Assembly (NCBI GenBank): GCA_029258975.1
Contig: JAPDJS010000007.1
Location: 13,445 to 77,444, forward strand
Direction: 5' to 3'
Source of the DNA: Thermoplasmatota archaeon
Lineage (GTDB): Archaea; Thermoplasmatota; B47-G6; B47-G6B; 47-G6
Length of the DNA: 64,000 nt
In this document: positions 53,909 through 64,000 of the stretch, piece after piece
Layout: every line of letters starts with the position of its first letter
Numbering within the stretch: position 1 is the stretch's first letter
The notes under the pieces: generated by a model
What the model was told of the DNA's origin: nothing
Seen by the model: the letters and a program-made list of their open reading frames with translations, nothing else
Databases searched by the model: none
Program-made: the position numbers and the translations under genes

Positions 53909-55018
53909 GTGGATATTAGTAACTTACTACAGTGGTTTCTAGGGGAAGGGCTCCCTTATTTCGTCCTTATTATCGTCTTATTGGCGGGTCTTTTCGTTTT
54001 CGTTTTCATAACAACCCTATTTCCTACACTTCGTACAATTATCGCCTTTGCTTATCTTAACTCCCTCATATCAGTACTTACTCGAAAAACCACTTCTAAG
54101 GAGTTTCTTGAAAATTTATCCGATTCAAGAGATATGACAGAGCTCATTCAAAAGCTTCGTGAAATTAATATTAATATTGAGCCTTCAGAAGATCCTGCAG
54201 AGATAGAAAATGCCTTAGTAAAGCACTTTACTAATAATTTAAGGCTCATTGAAAAGTACTCTCCAGAAATCTCTAAACCTTTTGTGGACGCTTTTATGAA
54301 AGTACTTCTTGTAGAAGAGCTTATAAAAGCTATAAGATCTGCCCTTAGAGGATTCTCCCCAGACATAACGATTCTAAAAGACGTCTCGCCCGAGATTGCT
54401 AAACATATAGAGAATGTTAAAGACTTCCATTCCCTACGAGCAAAATTGATAGAGTTGGGAATTGCGCTTCCAGAAGATCCTGTGGAAGCTGAAAGGACAT
54501 TAATGGTAGAAGCTATAGAGAAGCTTAAAGAATCTTCAAGATTAGTCGATGAAAGCATATCAAATGCAGTCCTAGAGTTCGTCCTACATTATAAAGACTT
54601 TAATAACATACTTCTAATTCTTAGAGGTAAAGCATTAGGACTAGATAGTACATATATTGAGTCCCTTACGCTCGGGGAGGGAATGTATCTTAATAAGTGG
54701 TTGCTTCACAGGCTTTCTGAATCAGGATCACTAGACGAAATTATGACAGAGCTCCAAGGAACTCCTTACGGACAAGAGCTTCGAGGTATTAGCACAACGA
54801 AAAAGGAGAGGGATCTCTCGTTAATAGAGGCTGCAATAACTAGGGCATTCTTCAAGACGATTATTAGTTTGGAACATAAATACTCCCTTACTGTGGGCCC
54901 CCTGCTTAGATATCTTCTTTCCTGTAGATTAGAGCTAAGAAATCTTAGACTAATTGTATATGGAATAGCCGAAGAGTTATCTAGAGACAGATTAATGCAA
55001 CTTGCTATATATGGGTGA
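53909..55018 (+). CDS. atpC: A-type ATP synthase subunit C with N-terminal membrane helix
   Basis: This central-stalk subunit sits on the c ring and links it to D/F. About 340 residues of helical repeats typical for subunit C (for example FNNILLILRGKALGL, LEHKYSLTVGPLLRYLLSCRLELRNLRLIVYG) follow an N-terminal membrane helix (YFVLIIVLLAGLFVFVFITTLF). A similar N-terminal anchor is known in Thermococcales, but here it coincides with a giant one-chain ring. The GTG at 53909 has AGGTGA five bases upstream. Confidence 0.9.
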   Translation: MDISNLLQWFLGEGLPYFVLIIVLLAGLFVFVFITTLFPTLRTIIAFAYLNSLISVLTRKTTSKEFLENLSDSRDMTELIQKLREININIEPSEDPAEIENALVKHFTNNLRLIEKYSPEISKPFVDAFMKVLLVEELIKAIRSALRGFSPDITILKDVSPEIAKHIENVKDFHSLRAKLIELGIALPEDPVEAERTLMVEAIEKLKESSRLVDESISNAVLEFVLHYKDFNNILLILRGKALGLDSTYIESLTLGEGMYLNKWLLHRLSESGSLDEIMTELQGTPYGQELRGISTTKKERDLSLIEAAITRAFFKTIISLEHKYSLTVGPLLRYLLSCRLELRNLRLIVYGIAEELSRDRLMQLAIYG

Positions 55019-55023
55019 AGTTC

Positions 55024-55338
55024 ATGATAGGCTCAGTTGGTAGTGAAGAATTCGTAGAAGTTATGGCAGCATGGGGAATAAAGAGACAATACATAGTAAA
55101 AAATGAGGATGAAGCTAGAAAGGCAATATGGAGTGCAATAGAAGACGAAGTGCGCATATTAATTGTTGAAGAGCAGTTTTATGAGGCCATTAGGGATGAG
55201 TTAAAGATAATAAGAAGTGAGTTTTCCGAAAAAACACCCATAGTGGTTTACCTTCCAGGACCGTCCTGGAGAAGATTGTCTCAAGATCCTGTGGAGATCC
55301 TTATGCGTGAGGCAATTGGTGTGAGAATTGGGAGGTGA
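55024..55338 (+). CDS. atpF: A-type ATP synthase subunit F
   Basis: A small Rossmann-like central-stalk subunit of about 104 residues: the family's EVRILIVEEQFYEAI and TPIVVYLPGPSW blocks are present. GGGTGA lies five bases before the ATG at 55024; the GTG at 55015 is an unlikely earlier start. Confidence 0.92.
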   Translation: MIGSVGSEEFVEVMAAWGIKRQYIVKNEDEARKAIWSAIEDEVRILIVEEQFYEAIRDELKIIRSEFSEKTPIVVYLPGPSWRRLSQDPVEILMREAIGVRIGR

Positions 55339-55344
55339 GCATAG

Positions 55345-57108
55345 TTGATAGAGGGTAAAATTATCCGTATCGCGGGACCTGTAGTTGAAGCAAAAGGAAT
55401 GAAAGGAGCTAAGATGTATGAAGTAGTACGCGTTGGAGATGACGAGCTATTAGGAGAAATTATTAGGATCATCGAAGATAGAGCCATAATTCAGGTCTAC
55501 GAAGACACTACAGGTCTGAAACCCGGAGATAAAATTATATCTACAGGAGAACCCCTTTCTGCTGAGCTTGGACCGGGATTGCTAGGTACTATTTACGACG
55601 GTATTCAAAGACCTCTAGATAAAATAAAACTCCTTGTTGGAGATTTTATTCATAGAGGAGTTCACGAGTTCGCTCTTGACAGAAAGAAAAAATGGAGGTT
55701 CGTACCAAAAATAAAAGAAGGGGACTACGTTGTTGGTGGAGACATTATTGGTGTCGTTCCCGAAACATTAGCTATAGAGCACAGGATTCTTGTACCACCA
55801 AATATTGAGGGTAAAGTTACTTGGGTTGCGGAAGAAGGAGAGTATACAATAGAAGATGTGATTGCAAAACTAGAATCTAATGGAAAGACCCATGAACTAA
55901 AGATGTATCATAGGTGGCCCATCAGAGCTCCCAGACCATTTAAGAAACGTTTAGATCCTGAGGTTCCTCTAATTACTGGACAGAGAGTTTTCGATACATT
56001 CTTCCCTGTAGCAAAGGGTGGTACTGCTGCAATCCCAGGTGGATTCGGTACTGGTAAAACTGTTTCGCAGCACCAGCTTGCAAAATGGTCAGACGCAGAA
56101 GTTGTTGTTTATATAGGATGTGGAGAAAGAGGAAACGAAATGACAGAGGTTCTAGAAGAATTCCCAGAACTTCAGGATCCTAGAACCGGGAGGCCTCTCA
56201 TGGAAAGAACTGTTCTTATAGCTAACACCTCAAACATGCCTGTTGCTGCAAGAGAGGCCTCCATTTATATGGGAATTACAATTGCTGAATATTTCAGAGA
56301 TATGGGTTACAACGTAGCCCTCATGGCAGACTCTACATCAAGATGGGCAGAGGCGTTACGTGAAATTTCTGGTAGACTTGAGGAGATGCCCGGAGAAGAG
56401 GGTTTCCCTGCATATTTAGCCTCGAGAATTGCAGAGTTCTATGAAAGGGCTGGCCGTGTAGTTACGCTAGGTAACGACGACAGAGTAGGATCAATAACCG
56501 TTGTTGGAGCTGTTTCCCCTCCCGGTGGTGATTTCTCAGAGCCGGTAACGCAGAATACGCTTCGTATAGTTAAGGTATTCTGGGCTCTTGACTCAGCTCT
56601 AGCAGACCAGAGACACTTCCCATCTGTAAACTGGTTACGTTCGTATTCGCTTTACATAGATAAGTTATCTAATTGGCTCAAGGAAAACGTCGCCGAGGAG
56701 TATCCAGATCTAAGAAGAGAGGCCATGGAAATACTACAAAGAGAGGCTGAACTCCAGGAGATAGTTAAACTTGTAGGTCCTGACGCGTTGCCAAGGAAAG
56801 ACCAGCTTCTTATGGAAGTAGCAAGAATGATTAGAGAGGACTTTCTACAACAAAATGCCTTTGATCCTGTAGATACCTATTGTTCACTTCAAAAGCAATA
56901 TCTCATGCTTAAGGCCATAATCACATTCTACAGAGAAGGTCTCAGAGCTCTAGACAAGGGAGCTAGTATCGTAAAGCTCAAAGAACATCCTATCAAGTTC
57001 AGAATTGCTAGAATGAAACTTATTGAAGAGGAAAAAGCAGAAAATGAAATTACAAAGCTCATTGAGGAAATTAAGTCATCAATAAGGTCCCTTTACGGAG
57101 GTGAATAA
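55345..57108 (+). CDS. atpA: A-type ATP synthase catalytic subunit A
   Basis: The catalytic nucleotide-binding subunit of the head. The P-loop is [17 protein letters not shown] (about residue 235); [46 protein letters not shown] in pieces and [11 protein letters not shown] are all standard. The non-homologous insert of A subunits is at about 115-190. The TTG at 55345 is supported by GGAGGTGA six bases upstream. No intein interrupts the P-loop. Confidence 0.97.
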   Translation: MIEGKIIRIAGPVVEAKGMKGAKMYEVVRVGDDELLGEIIRIIEDRAIIQVYEDTTGLKPGDKIISTGEPLSAELGPGLLGTIYDGIQRPLDKIKLLVGDFIHRGVHEFALDRKKKWRFVPKIKEGDYVVGGDIIGVVPETLAIEHRILVPPNIEGKVTWVAEEGEYTIEDVIAKLESNGKTHELKMYHRWPIRAPRPFKKRLDPEVPLITGQRVFDTFFPVAKGGTAAIPGGFGTGKTVSQHQLAKWSDAEVVVYIGCGERGNEMTEVLEEFPELQDPRTGRPLMERTVLIANTSNMPVAAREASIYMGITIAEYFRDMGYNVALMADSTSRWAEALREISGRLEEMPGEEGFPAYLASRIAEFYERAGRVVTLGNDDRVGSITVVGAVSPPGGDFSEPVTQNTLRIVKVFWALDSALADQRHFPSVNWLRSYSLYIDKLSNWLKENVAEEYPDLRREAMEILQREAELQEIVKLVGPDALPRKDQLLMEVARMIREDFLQQNAFDPVDTYCSLQKQYLMLKAIITFYREGLRALDKGASIVKLKEHPIKFRIARMKLIEEEKAENEITKLIEEIKSSIRSLYGGE

Positions 57109-57110
57109 AT

Positions 57111-58493
57111 ATGACAATAACTCGACAGTATAATACTATATCAGAAGTCTCAGGACCCCTCATATTTGTTGAAGGAGTAAGCGATGCCATGTACGGAGAA
57201 ATCGTTAAAGTAAAGCTAGAGACTGGAGAAGAACGTTATGGTCAGGTACTGGAGTCCAGACGGGGTCTTGCGGTAGTTCAGGTCTTTGGAGGTACTCGTG
57301 GCGTGGATATAAAGAGGTCTAGCGTCATTTTCACTGGAGAGACTTTCCGTATTGGAGTATCAACCGACATGCTCGGCAGAATCCTAGACGGTCTCGGAAG
57401 GCCAAGAGATGGGGGTCCCGAAATTGTTCCTGAAGAGAGATTAGATGTTAATGGTAGCCCCATAAACCCATACGCAAGACAATACCCAAGAGAGTTTATA
57501 GAAACTGGTGTCTCCGCTATTGATGGAATGAATACCCTTGTTAGAGGTCAAAAGCTTCCTATATTCTCCGGTTCCGGTATGCCCCATAATGATCTTGCTG
57601 CCCAAATAGCGCGTCAAGCTAGAGTAAGAGGTTCTGACGAAAGGTTCTCAGTAGTTTTCTGTGGTATGGGTATTACCGCAGAAGAGGCTAGTTTCTTCAT
57701 TAATGGGCTTAGAGAGACGGGTGCTCTTGGCAGAAGTGTGATGATTCTTAACCTAGCAAATGAGCCAACCATGGAGCGTCTTCTAGCACCAAGAATTGCT
57801 CTAACAATTGCAGAATATCTTGCATACGAACAAGACATGCACGTCCTCGTCATACTGACTGATATGACAAACTATGCCGAAGCTCTCCGTGAAATCTCCG
57901 CTGCTCGTGAAGAAGTTCCTGGAAGACGTGGGTATCCTGGTTATATGTACACGGACCTCGCAACAATATATGAAAGAGCGGGAAGAATTCGTGGCAGAAC
58001 GGGGAGTATAACACAGATGCCTATTCTCACGATGCCTGATGATGACATTACACACCCAGTTCCAGATCTTACTGGATACATTACAGAGGGTCAGATGGTC
58101 TTCTCAAGATCGCTACACAACGCCGGTATTTATCCCCCAATAGACGTTCTTCCATCACTCTCGAGATTAATGAAACAGGGTATAGGCAAAGGCAGAACAA
58201 GAGAAGACCATGCAGAGGTTAAAGATCAGCTATATGCTGCATACGCTGAAGGTCGTAACCTAAGAGAGCTCGTTGCTGTCGTCGGCGAAGAATCCCTCTC
58301 CGAGAGAGACAAAAGGTACCTTACATTTGCTGACAGATTCGAAAGGGAGTTCGTGAATCAAGGAAAATATGAGCATAGAACAATTGAGCAGACCTTAGAC
58401 ATTGCATGGGAACTCTTGTCTATATTCCCAGAAACCGAACTAAAGAAGATAAGAGACGAATACATTCAGAAGTACTACAAGAAGCGTTCTTGA
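57111..58493 (+). CDS. atpB: A-type ATP synthase subunit B
   Basis: The regulatory nucleotide-binding subunit that alternates with [20 protein letters not shown] stands where A has its P-loop, so it lacks a catalytic Walker A, as usual. [15 protein letters not shown] and [16 protein letters not shown] are typical. The length of 460 is normal; it starts three bases after atpA. Confidence 0.97.
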   Translation: MTITRQYNTISEVSGPLIFVEGVSDAMYGEIVKVKLETGEERYGQVLESRRGLAVVQVFGGTRGVDIKRSSVIFTGETFRIGVSTDMLGRILDGLGRPRDGGPEIVPEERLDVNGSPINPYARQYPREFIETGVSAIDGMNTLVRGQKLPIFSGSGMPHNDLAAQIARQARVRGSDERFSVVFCGMGITAEEASFFINGLRETGALGRSVMILNLANEPTMERLLAPRIALTIAEYLAYEQDMHVLVILTDMTNYAEALREISAAREEVPGRRGYPGYMYTDLATIYERAGRIRGRTGSITQMPILTMPDDDITHPVPDLTGYITEGQMVFSRSLHNAGIYPPIDVLPSLSRLMKQGIGKGRTREDHAEVKDQLYAAYAEGRNLRELVAVVGEESLSERDKRYLTFADRFEREFVNQGKYEHRTIEQTLDIAWELLSIFPETELKKIRDEYIQKYYKKRS

Positions 58494-58504
58494 GGTGATA
58501 CTTC

Positions 58505-59140
58505 TTGGCTAAAATCGGTGAAGGACCAAAGCCAACACGAATGGAGCTTCTAATGCTTAGAAAGAGGTTAGCACTGGCCAAGAGAGGTCATGAGTTACTA
58601 GAAGAAAAACGTGACGCCCTCATTTCACAATTTTTTGAATATGTAAAGCTTAGAGACAAAATTAGAAATGACGTAGAAAGAAATCTCAAAAAAATTTATG
58701 AAAAATACAAAGAATCAAAAGCACTCCTAGGAAGAGACATTAAATCAGTAGTAGCAGCTATACCGGAAATTTCTAATCTAAAAATTACTACACGGACTAT
58801 TATGGGCCTAAGAGTTCCAAGAATTGAAAAGTGGGATTGGGAGCCAAAATACACGCTTTACGGATCCACAGCATCTTTTGATGAAATGCTCGAAATAATG
58901 AAAGAAACCCAAGAATACCTTATGAAACTAATTGAGATCGAGCACTCACTGGTAGAGCTCTCAGAAGAAATAAAAAGGACTAGAAGACGTGTTAATGCCT
59001 TAAAATATACGGTCATACCCAAATTACAAAAATCCATTAAATGGATTGCCCTTGTTCTTGAAGAGAGAGCGCGAGAAGAGTTCTATAGGAGAAAACTAAT
59101 AAAGAGAAAGAAGGAAGAGAAAAATGTCAAGCATTCTTGA
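58505..59140 (+). CDS. atpD: A-type ATP synthase subunit D
   Basis: The central rotor shaft, a long antiparallel coiled coil: PTRMELLMLRKRLALAKRGHELLEEKRD at the N-terminus in pieces and RRRVNALKYTVIPKLQKSIKWI near the C-terminus are family hallmarks. A TTG at 58505 with GAGGTGA upstream is the start. The last 17 bases overlap a small membrane-protein gene. Confidence 0.94.
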   Translation: MAKIGEGPKPTRMELLMLRKRLALAKRGHELLEEKRDALISQFFEYVKLRDKIRNDVERNLKKIYEKYKESKALLGRDIKSVVAAIPEISNLKITTRTIMGLRVPRIEKWDWEPKYTLYGSTASFDEMLEIMKETQEYLMKLIEIEHSLVELSEEIKRTRRRVNALKYTVIPKLQKSIKWIALVLEERAREEFYRRKLIKRKKEEKNVKHS

Positions 59141-59267
59141 TGAAATTATGAAAGATCCTGAAAAGAAAGCTAGACTCCTATTACTTTACAAAATAGGCGT
59201 GATCCTTTCATATATATTTATTGTAGTGGGTATCATCCTCTTCTTTTTGATCGTATTCTTTAAATAA
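59124..59267 (+). CDS. 47-residue single-helix membrane protein at the end of the ATP synthase operon
   Basis: Starting at an ATG inside the end of atpD, this short frame encodes a charged helix (MSSILDEIMKDPEKKARLLL at its start) then one hydrophobic helix (about residues 24-46) ending in FFK. GGAAGAG lies upstream. The overlap implies coupled translation with subunit D, so it may be an assembly or accessory factor of the ATP synthase. I cannot assign a family. Confidence 0.7.
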   Translation: MSSILDEIMKDPEKKARLLLLYKIGVILSYIFIVVGIILFFLIVFFK

Positions 59268-59314
59268 TCTTCTCTCCATATCATTCTTTTAGCAATAGCT
59301 TCTAGAGGCACAGG

Positions 59315-60580
59315 GTGTTCGACGTGCTCTTTGACCCAATAGAAGTTATTCAGAGAATACTTATATCGTTCCTTATGGGATTTCTCATAGGGCTTGAAAG
59401 AGAGTCTAGAGGTGCTCGAAGATTTATGATTGCTGGAGTTAGAACTTTCCCTATTATTAGCATTGCTGGAACAGCATCGCTTATAATTTCTCAAGAAATG
59501 GGTGAGCCTCTTATTGTTGCTATCGGATTTATGTTTGCCTTAGCTATTTCAATTATAATTGCCTATGTTCACTACTCTTTGGGAGTCCCTGGCCTTACTA
59601 CGAGCGCAATTGCATTTGCAACCTATTTAATTGGAGTTATTGTAGGATTGGGTCATATAGAGATTGCAGCAGTCATTACCGTGATGATAGTGCTTCTAGG
59701 ATTAGAGAGGCAGTTCTTCAAGAATATTGCTGAGAATGTTTCTCAAAGTGAGTTGATTGAGGCCCTTGAATTCCTAGTTATTGCTCTTATAATCTTCCCA
59801 CTCCTTCCTCAAGAAAAAATTTATGGATTTATAGACTTAAGATGGCTCTTCTACATTATAATCGTAATATCAATAATTTCGTTTATTTCATTCGTCGCAA
59901 TGAGAGTTATCGGTGTGCGTAAGGGGACTATTTTCTCTGCATTGTTGGGGGGGCTTGTCAACTCCGAAGCAACTACAACGAGTCTCCTAATTAGAACCAA
60001 GGGAGAGAAGAAATTGCGAGGCCTTATAACCTCCGCAATTTGCGTTACCAATAGCACAATGCTCGTGAGAAACATAATAATTGTTGGGCTCTCAGTGGCA
60101 TCTTTTTCCAAGTTTATAGAGCATTATGCAATGCTTCTTCTGCCTTCTATATGGGTCTCTATCTTAATCTCCTACCACTATTCGAAGAAGATAGAGAGAG
60201 GCGTTAAGATAACTCCGGAAATCGAGTCTCCTCTTGGACTTAAAAACGCCGTAAAGTTTTCTTTGGTATTCTTTGGCATTTATTTAGTAACTTACTTCAT
60301 CTCGAAGTATTTCAGTGGGGCTGTATACCTTATTGCCTTAGGCGGACTTGTATCGGCCGCTGCTGTAGTCAGCAGCGTTGCCGTAATGACTGCCAATGGG
60401 GTTCTAGCGCTTAAGACGGGGGTCATTACCGCTGTAGTAGCAACGCTTGTAAGTTATGCTGACAAGGTCATATATACATACATTATCGAAAAAGGATTTA
60501 CGAAAGACGTTGCAATTGCCATTACACTTGGAGTGTTACCATCCGTCGGAGTCCTCCTCGCATACTACCTCATTCTCTGA
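59315..60580 (+). CDS. MgtC/SapB-DUF4010 family membrane protein
   Basis: The N-terminal part (RILISFLMGFLIGLERESRG and GVRTFPIISIAGTAS) is the MgtC/SapB domain; the rest, with about nine further helices and LGGLVNSEATTTSLLIRTK, is DUF4010. Such proteins are probably channels or transporters of unknown substrate. The start is the GTG at 59315, behind GAGG; it is about 50 bases after the small membrane protein. Confidence 0.87.
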   Translation: MFDVLFDPIEVIQRILISFLMGFLIGLERESRGARRFMIAGVRTFPIISIAGTASLIISQEMGEPLIVAIGFMFALAISIIIAYVHYSLGVPGLTTSAIAFATYLIGVIVGLGHIEIAAVITVMIVLLGLERQFFKNIAENVSQSELIEALEFLVIALIIFPLLPQEKIYGFIDLRWLFYIIIVISIISFISFVAMRVIGVRKGTIFSALLGGLVNSEATTTSLLIRTKGEKKLRGLITSAICVTNSTMLVRNIIIVGLSVASFSKFIEHYAMLLLPSIWVSILISYHYSKKIERGVKITPEIESPLGLKNAVKFSLVFFGIYLVTYFISKYFSGAVYLIALGGLVSAAAVVSSVAVMTANGVLALKTGVITAVVATLVSYADKVIYTYIIEKGFTKDVAIAITLGVLPSVGVLLAYYLIL

Positions 60581-60611
60581 ACCATACATGATGTTTGCAT
60601 GGAAATGAAAA

Positions 60612-60620
60612 TTTTATATA
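60612..60620 (+). promoter_or_regulatory. TATA box of pyrBI
   Basis: TTTTATATA lies about 33-41 bases before the pyrB ATG, so the mRNA should have a leader of only about ten bases; no ribosome-binding site is present before the ATG. Confidence 0.5.
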
Positions 60621-60640
60621 TGCCAGATATATATGAGTAG

Positions 60641-61579
<939 letters not shown>

Positions 61580-61584
61580 TTGTC

Positions 61585-62046
61585 TTGGAGGAGCTTAGAG
61601 TTAAGCCTATTAAGGAAGGAACTGTGATCGACCACATAAAACCCGGAAAAGCCTTGAAGGTTCTCAAGATCCTTGGGATTACAGAAGAGCACGGAGATAT
61701 AGTAAGCATTGTAATGAATGTTCCAAGTCAAAAGCTAGGAAAAAAGGATATCATCAAACTTGAAAATGTATTTCTCGACAGAGAGACAGTAAACAAAATA
61801 GCTTTGATATCCCCCATGGCCACGATAAACATCATTAAGGACTACAGAGTGATAGAGAAGTATATTGTAGAACCTCCCGAGGAGGTCGTGGGAATAGTTC
61901 GATGTCAAAATCCGAGGTGCATAACAAACTCTAAAGAGCCCATAACGCCAAAATTCAGAGTAATATCCAAAGAGCCCATAACCATAAGATGTCACTATTG
62001 TTCCCGCGTAATGACAGAAGAAGAAATAGAGAAAAACATAATTTAA
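61585..62046 (+). CDS. pyrI: Aspartate carbamoyltransferase regulatory subunit
   Basis: The nucleotide-binding and zinc subunit of the ATCase holoenzyme. The N-terminal allosteric domain (VIDHIKPGKALKVLKILGI) is followed by the zinc domain with CQNPRC and CHYC. The TTG at 61585 is chosen because GGTGA lies five bases upstream. Feedback control by CTP/ATP is known for the family. Confidence 0.95.
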   Translation: MEELRVKPIKEGTVIDHIKPGKALKVLKILGITEEHGDIVSIVMNVPSQKLGKKDIIKLENVFLDRETVNKIALISPMATINIIKDYRVIEKYIVEPPEEVVGIVRCQNPRCITNSKEPITPKFRVISKEPITIRCHYCSRVMTEEEIEKNII

Positions 62047-62050
62047 GCCT

Positions 62051-62662
62051 TTAGATTACCTTCATTACGTCCTTTACTCCTTTTATTCTCTTTCTTTGCG
62101 ATACTTCCGCTGCTGGATAACCTATTGGGATTAAAGCCACTAGGAAGTATTTTTCTGAATCTAAGCCACATACTTCACAGACAGTCTTTGCAAATTCTGA
62201 GTACGTTGTAACGCCCAACCAACATGTGCCCAATGAATATTCCACGGCCTTGAGCATAAGGTTTTCTATAGCAGCACTTGCACTTTCTATGGCAAATATG
62301 AGTTCAAGCTCATCGTATTCACTATTCCCAGAAGTTACTTTAACACCCTTTTCAACAAATACTGCAATGTAAACTGGTGCCCAATACATGCCAGCGTTAA
62401 TCTTTTCCTCTAACTTCTTTAATTTCTCCTCTGACAATCCTCTAAGCTTGTAATAAAAAATATGGCCCTCCTTTATTGCTTCGAAAATTCTTTTCCTAGC
62501 ATTTTCGTCTTTGATTATGCAAAAAATCCAGTTTTCTAAAGCGCTTGCTGTCGGGGCCCTTATGGCAGCTTCAATTAACTCCTCAATTATTTTGTCATCA
62601 ATAGGATCTTCTCTAAACATCCTTACAGACGCTCTTTTAACTATGGCGTCGCTCAGTTCCAA
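62051..62662 (-). CDS. Nitroreductase-family protein
   Basis: This is an FMN-dependent nitroreductase-like protein of about 203 residues. The start LSDAIVKRASVRMFREDPID, the APTASALENWIFCII strand and the CWLGVT block are typical. A TTG at 62662 is preferred because GAGGTGA lies about five bases upstream; ATG 62668 overlaps that site. Electron donor and substrate are unknown. Confidence 0.83.
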   Translation of the reverse strand: MELSDAIVKRASVRMFREDPIDDKIIEELIEAAIRAPTASALENWIFCIIKDENARKRIFEAIKEGHIFYYKLRGLSEEKLKKLEEKINAGMYWAPVYIAVFVEKGVKVTSGNSEYDELELIFAIESASAAIENLMLKAVEYSLGTCWLGVTTYSEFAKTVCEVCGLDSEKYFLVALIPIGYPAAEVSQRKRIKGVKDVMKVI

Positions 62663-62756
62663 ATTCATCACCTCGAGTATAAATAACATATCGGACTTAA
62701 AAGATGTTTAACAAAATATATCAATAAATATATCAACTATAATACTAGGGATTTGT

Positions 62757-63557
62757 ATGAATAATTATGTATCACTTTCTAAGTTAATATCCTTGAAAGG
62801 AAAAAGAGCGCTTGTAACAGGGGCTGCTGCGGGTATAGGGCGAGCAATAGCATATAGATTCGCAGAAGCAGGAGCAGATATGATCCTTGTAGACATTAAC
62901 GAAGAAGGTCTGTATACACTTAAAGATGAGCTTTTAAAATTCGGTGTTGAAGTGCTTACATTTGTTGTTGATCTTTCCAAGAAAGAAAACATAGTGTCTC
63001 TTTGGAATGAAATTCGAGGAAAAGAGCCGGATATTCTAATTAACAATGCTGGCATATATGTCTTTAGAGACTTTCTAGAGATTGACGAGAAGTTCCTTGA
63101 GAAAACTATGAGCGTAAACCTATACTCAGCATTTTGGATGTGCCAAGAAATGATAAAAAGAAGAAGTGATGCAGGTGGCATAATAATAAACGTAGGATCT
63201 ATAGAAGCCATATTGCCCTTTGCAAAGGGGCTTGTACATTATGATATCAGCAAAATCGGCGTAATTGGACTCACAAGGGCACTCGCAAAGGAGTACGCAA
63301 GTAAAGGTTTCAGAGTAAACGCCGTTATTCCAGGAGGCATAGAAACAGAAAGTGTTAAAAAACTGAAGAAAGAAGCAGCGTTAAAAATGAATGTCGACCT
63401 TATGAAGGTTGGTATCGAATTCAAACAGAGGCTTCCCATGAAAAGATTTGGAACACCTGATGAAGTCGCGAGGGTTGTCTTATTCCTTGCTAGCGATTTA
63501 TCGAGCTACGTAAATGGCGCTCTTATTCCCGTTGATGGTGGTTTTCTGTCCGCTTAA
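62757..63557 (+). CDS. Short-chain dehydrogenase/reductase
   Basis: A classical SDR of 266 residues. The cofactor motif is TGAAAGIGRAIAYRF, with Asp in VDINEEG suggesting NAD; NNAGIYVF and the active-site GSIEAI...YDISK are intact, and GGF near the end is typical. A TATA-like AATAAATATATC near 62723-62734 places transcription at the ATG, so the mRNA is probably leaderless. Confidence 0.9.
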   Translation: MNNYVSLSKLISLKGKRALVTGAAAGIGRAIAYRFAEAGADMILVDINEEGLYTLKDELLKFGVEVLTFVVDLSKKENIVSLWNEIRGKEPDILINNAGIYVFRDFLEIDEKFLEKTMSVNLYSAFWMCQEMIKRRSDAGGIIINVGSIEAILPFAKGLVHYDISKIGVIGLTRALAKEYASKGFRVNAVIPGGIETESVKKLKKEAALKMNVDLMKVGIEFKQRLPMKRFGTPDEVARVVLFLASDLSSYVNGALIPVDGGFLSA

Positions 63558-63590
63558 AAGGTTAATACTTAGTCATTTTATTTTTCATAA

Positions 63591-63627
63591 ATCAAAATTT
63601 TTGATTTTGACCTCGAGAAATTCGAGG
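63591..63627. promoter_or_regulatory. Two dyads upstream of the pilin promoter
   Basis: ATCAAA/TTTGAT (63591-63605) and CCTCGA/TCGAGG (63611-63627) lie 25-60 bases upstream of the pilin TATA-like region. They may be operator sites or the end of the SDR transcript. Confidence 0.35.
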
Positions 63628-63650
63628 TTCAAACCCCTAAGAACGGAGAA

Positions 63651-63668
63651 GAGATATAAACTATAAAT
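63651..63668 (+). promoter_or_regulatory. TATA-like promoter of the pilin gene
   Basis: GAGATATAAACTATAAAT would start transcription near 63685, about 35 bases before the ATG and just before the GAGGTGA site. Confidence 0.5.
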
Positions 63669-63721
63669 ACTTGTTTTGAGGTATTTAATTAATGTTTGTG
63701 GGACATCTGAGGTGATACCAC

Positions 63722-64000
63722 ATGATGCGTCTATTCAAGAACAAGAAGGCTGTTTCGCCTGTGGTTGGCGTAATATTGATGGTCGCCATTACCATCGTAC
63801 TGGCCGCGACTATTTATATATGGATCTCCTCCATGAGCAGCCCTGCAGCAACGGCGCCTAGCATAAACTTTAGAGGAAGTGTCGTAAATGCGAGTGGTAC
63901 TTATTACATTAATCTCACAGTATTAAGCGTTCAGGGTAACGTGAACTGGGACGATCTAACGATTAAAGCAGTAAAAGATTCTACAAACGTTATTGCCTCA
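63722..64000 (+). CDS. Type IV pilin (archaeal class III signal), partial at the window end
   Basis: The first 93 codons are in the window. A short basic leader (MMRLFKNKKA) is followed by VSPVVGVILMVAITIVLAAT, the N-terminal helix of archaeal pilins (PF07790/DUF1628 type), cut by a prepilin peptidase such as PibD or EppA. The exposed part (Ser/Thr/Asn-rich, beta-like) continues beyond the window. GAGGTGA lies six bases before the ATG at 63722. Confidence 0.88.
   Translation, partial: MMRLFKNKKAVSPVVGVILMVAITIVLAATIYIWISSMSSPAATAPSINFRGSVVNASGTYYINLTVLSVQGNVNWDDLTIKAVKDSTNVIAS

Noticed and set aside
63611..63640. tRNA T-arm-like sequence near GAGGTTCAAACCCCT
   Set aside because: The stem would have an A:C mismatch and no acceptor or anticodon arm is present, so a tRNA fragment or attachment site is not supported.

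Overview
The window is chromosomal DNA from an AT-rich, probably hyperthermophilic and anaerobic archaeon with a euryarchaeal flavour. The evidence is archaea-only machinery (CDP-archaeol synthase, GPN-loop GTPase, L44e/S27e/S17e, aIF2-alpha, Nop10, aEF-1beta, Taw2/Taw3, an AMP phosphorylase, an A-type ATP synthase), TATA-like promoters, a tRNA with a canonical-position intron, GGTGA-type ribosome-binding sites about 5-7 nt from the start, and frequent TTG/GTG starts. No methanogenesis genes are present. ADP-forming acetyl-CoA synthetase alpha, a pyruvate:ferredoxin oxidoreductase and a 5-oxoprolinase set suggest a peptide or amino-acid fermenter. The exact lineage cannot be fixed from this window.

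Layout. 1-9.4 kb: AMP phosphorylase; a minus-strand trio of a KaiC-like ATPase, a degenerate KaiC-like partner and a COG1325-type protein; argF; aEF-1beta with a zinc-ribbon protein; and a minus-strand operon for a TIM-barrel protein, hexulose-phosphate isomerase, CDP-archaeol synthase, pyrE and a GPN GTPase; then S17e. 9.9-17.6 kb: CBS protein, glycyl-tRNA synthetase, acdA, an unknown protein with an operator-like repeat upstream, a Mut7-C nuclease, a RecJ-like DHH protein, and tRNA-Ala. 17.7-21.1 kb: ubiX-ubiD-acnX(large)-acnX(small), which together match the phosphomevalonate dehydratase and anhydromevalonate phosphate decarboxylase steps of the archaeal mevalonate pathway. 21.1-25.3 kb: tRNA-Leu, a thioredoxin-like protein, the L44e-S27e-aIF2alpha-Nop10-PAC2 operon, an intron-containing tRNA-Met and an ACT-domain regulator.

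25.3-35 kb is the most unusual stretch: a catalytically empty type IIG-like methyltransferase/specificity protein, a secreted beta-helix protein, an enolase-superfamily protein lacking the active-site residues, moaE, a GC-rich multi-helix candidate non-coding RNA, a 49-residue Glu/Trp protein, Taw2, tRNA-Glu and a decayed IS605-type TnpB element. 35-48 kb: an ABC exporter, pxpABC facing a two-component sodium symporter, a PLD-like membrane protein overlapping a second beta-helix protein, Taw3, and the POR operon.

48-59.3 kb is a complete A-type ATP synthase operon (H-I-K-E-C-F-A-B-D plus a small membrane protein). Its K (c) subunit is one 965-residue polypeptide of 12 tandem hairpins. Eleven hairpins keep the ion-binding glutamate and most keep a Na+-type ligand set; the first hairpin has lost both key ligands. 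59.3-64 kb: an MgtC/DUF4010 protein, pyrB-pyrI, a nitroreductase, an SDR and the start of a type IV pilin that runs off the window.
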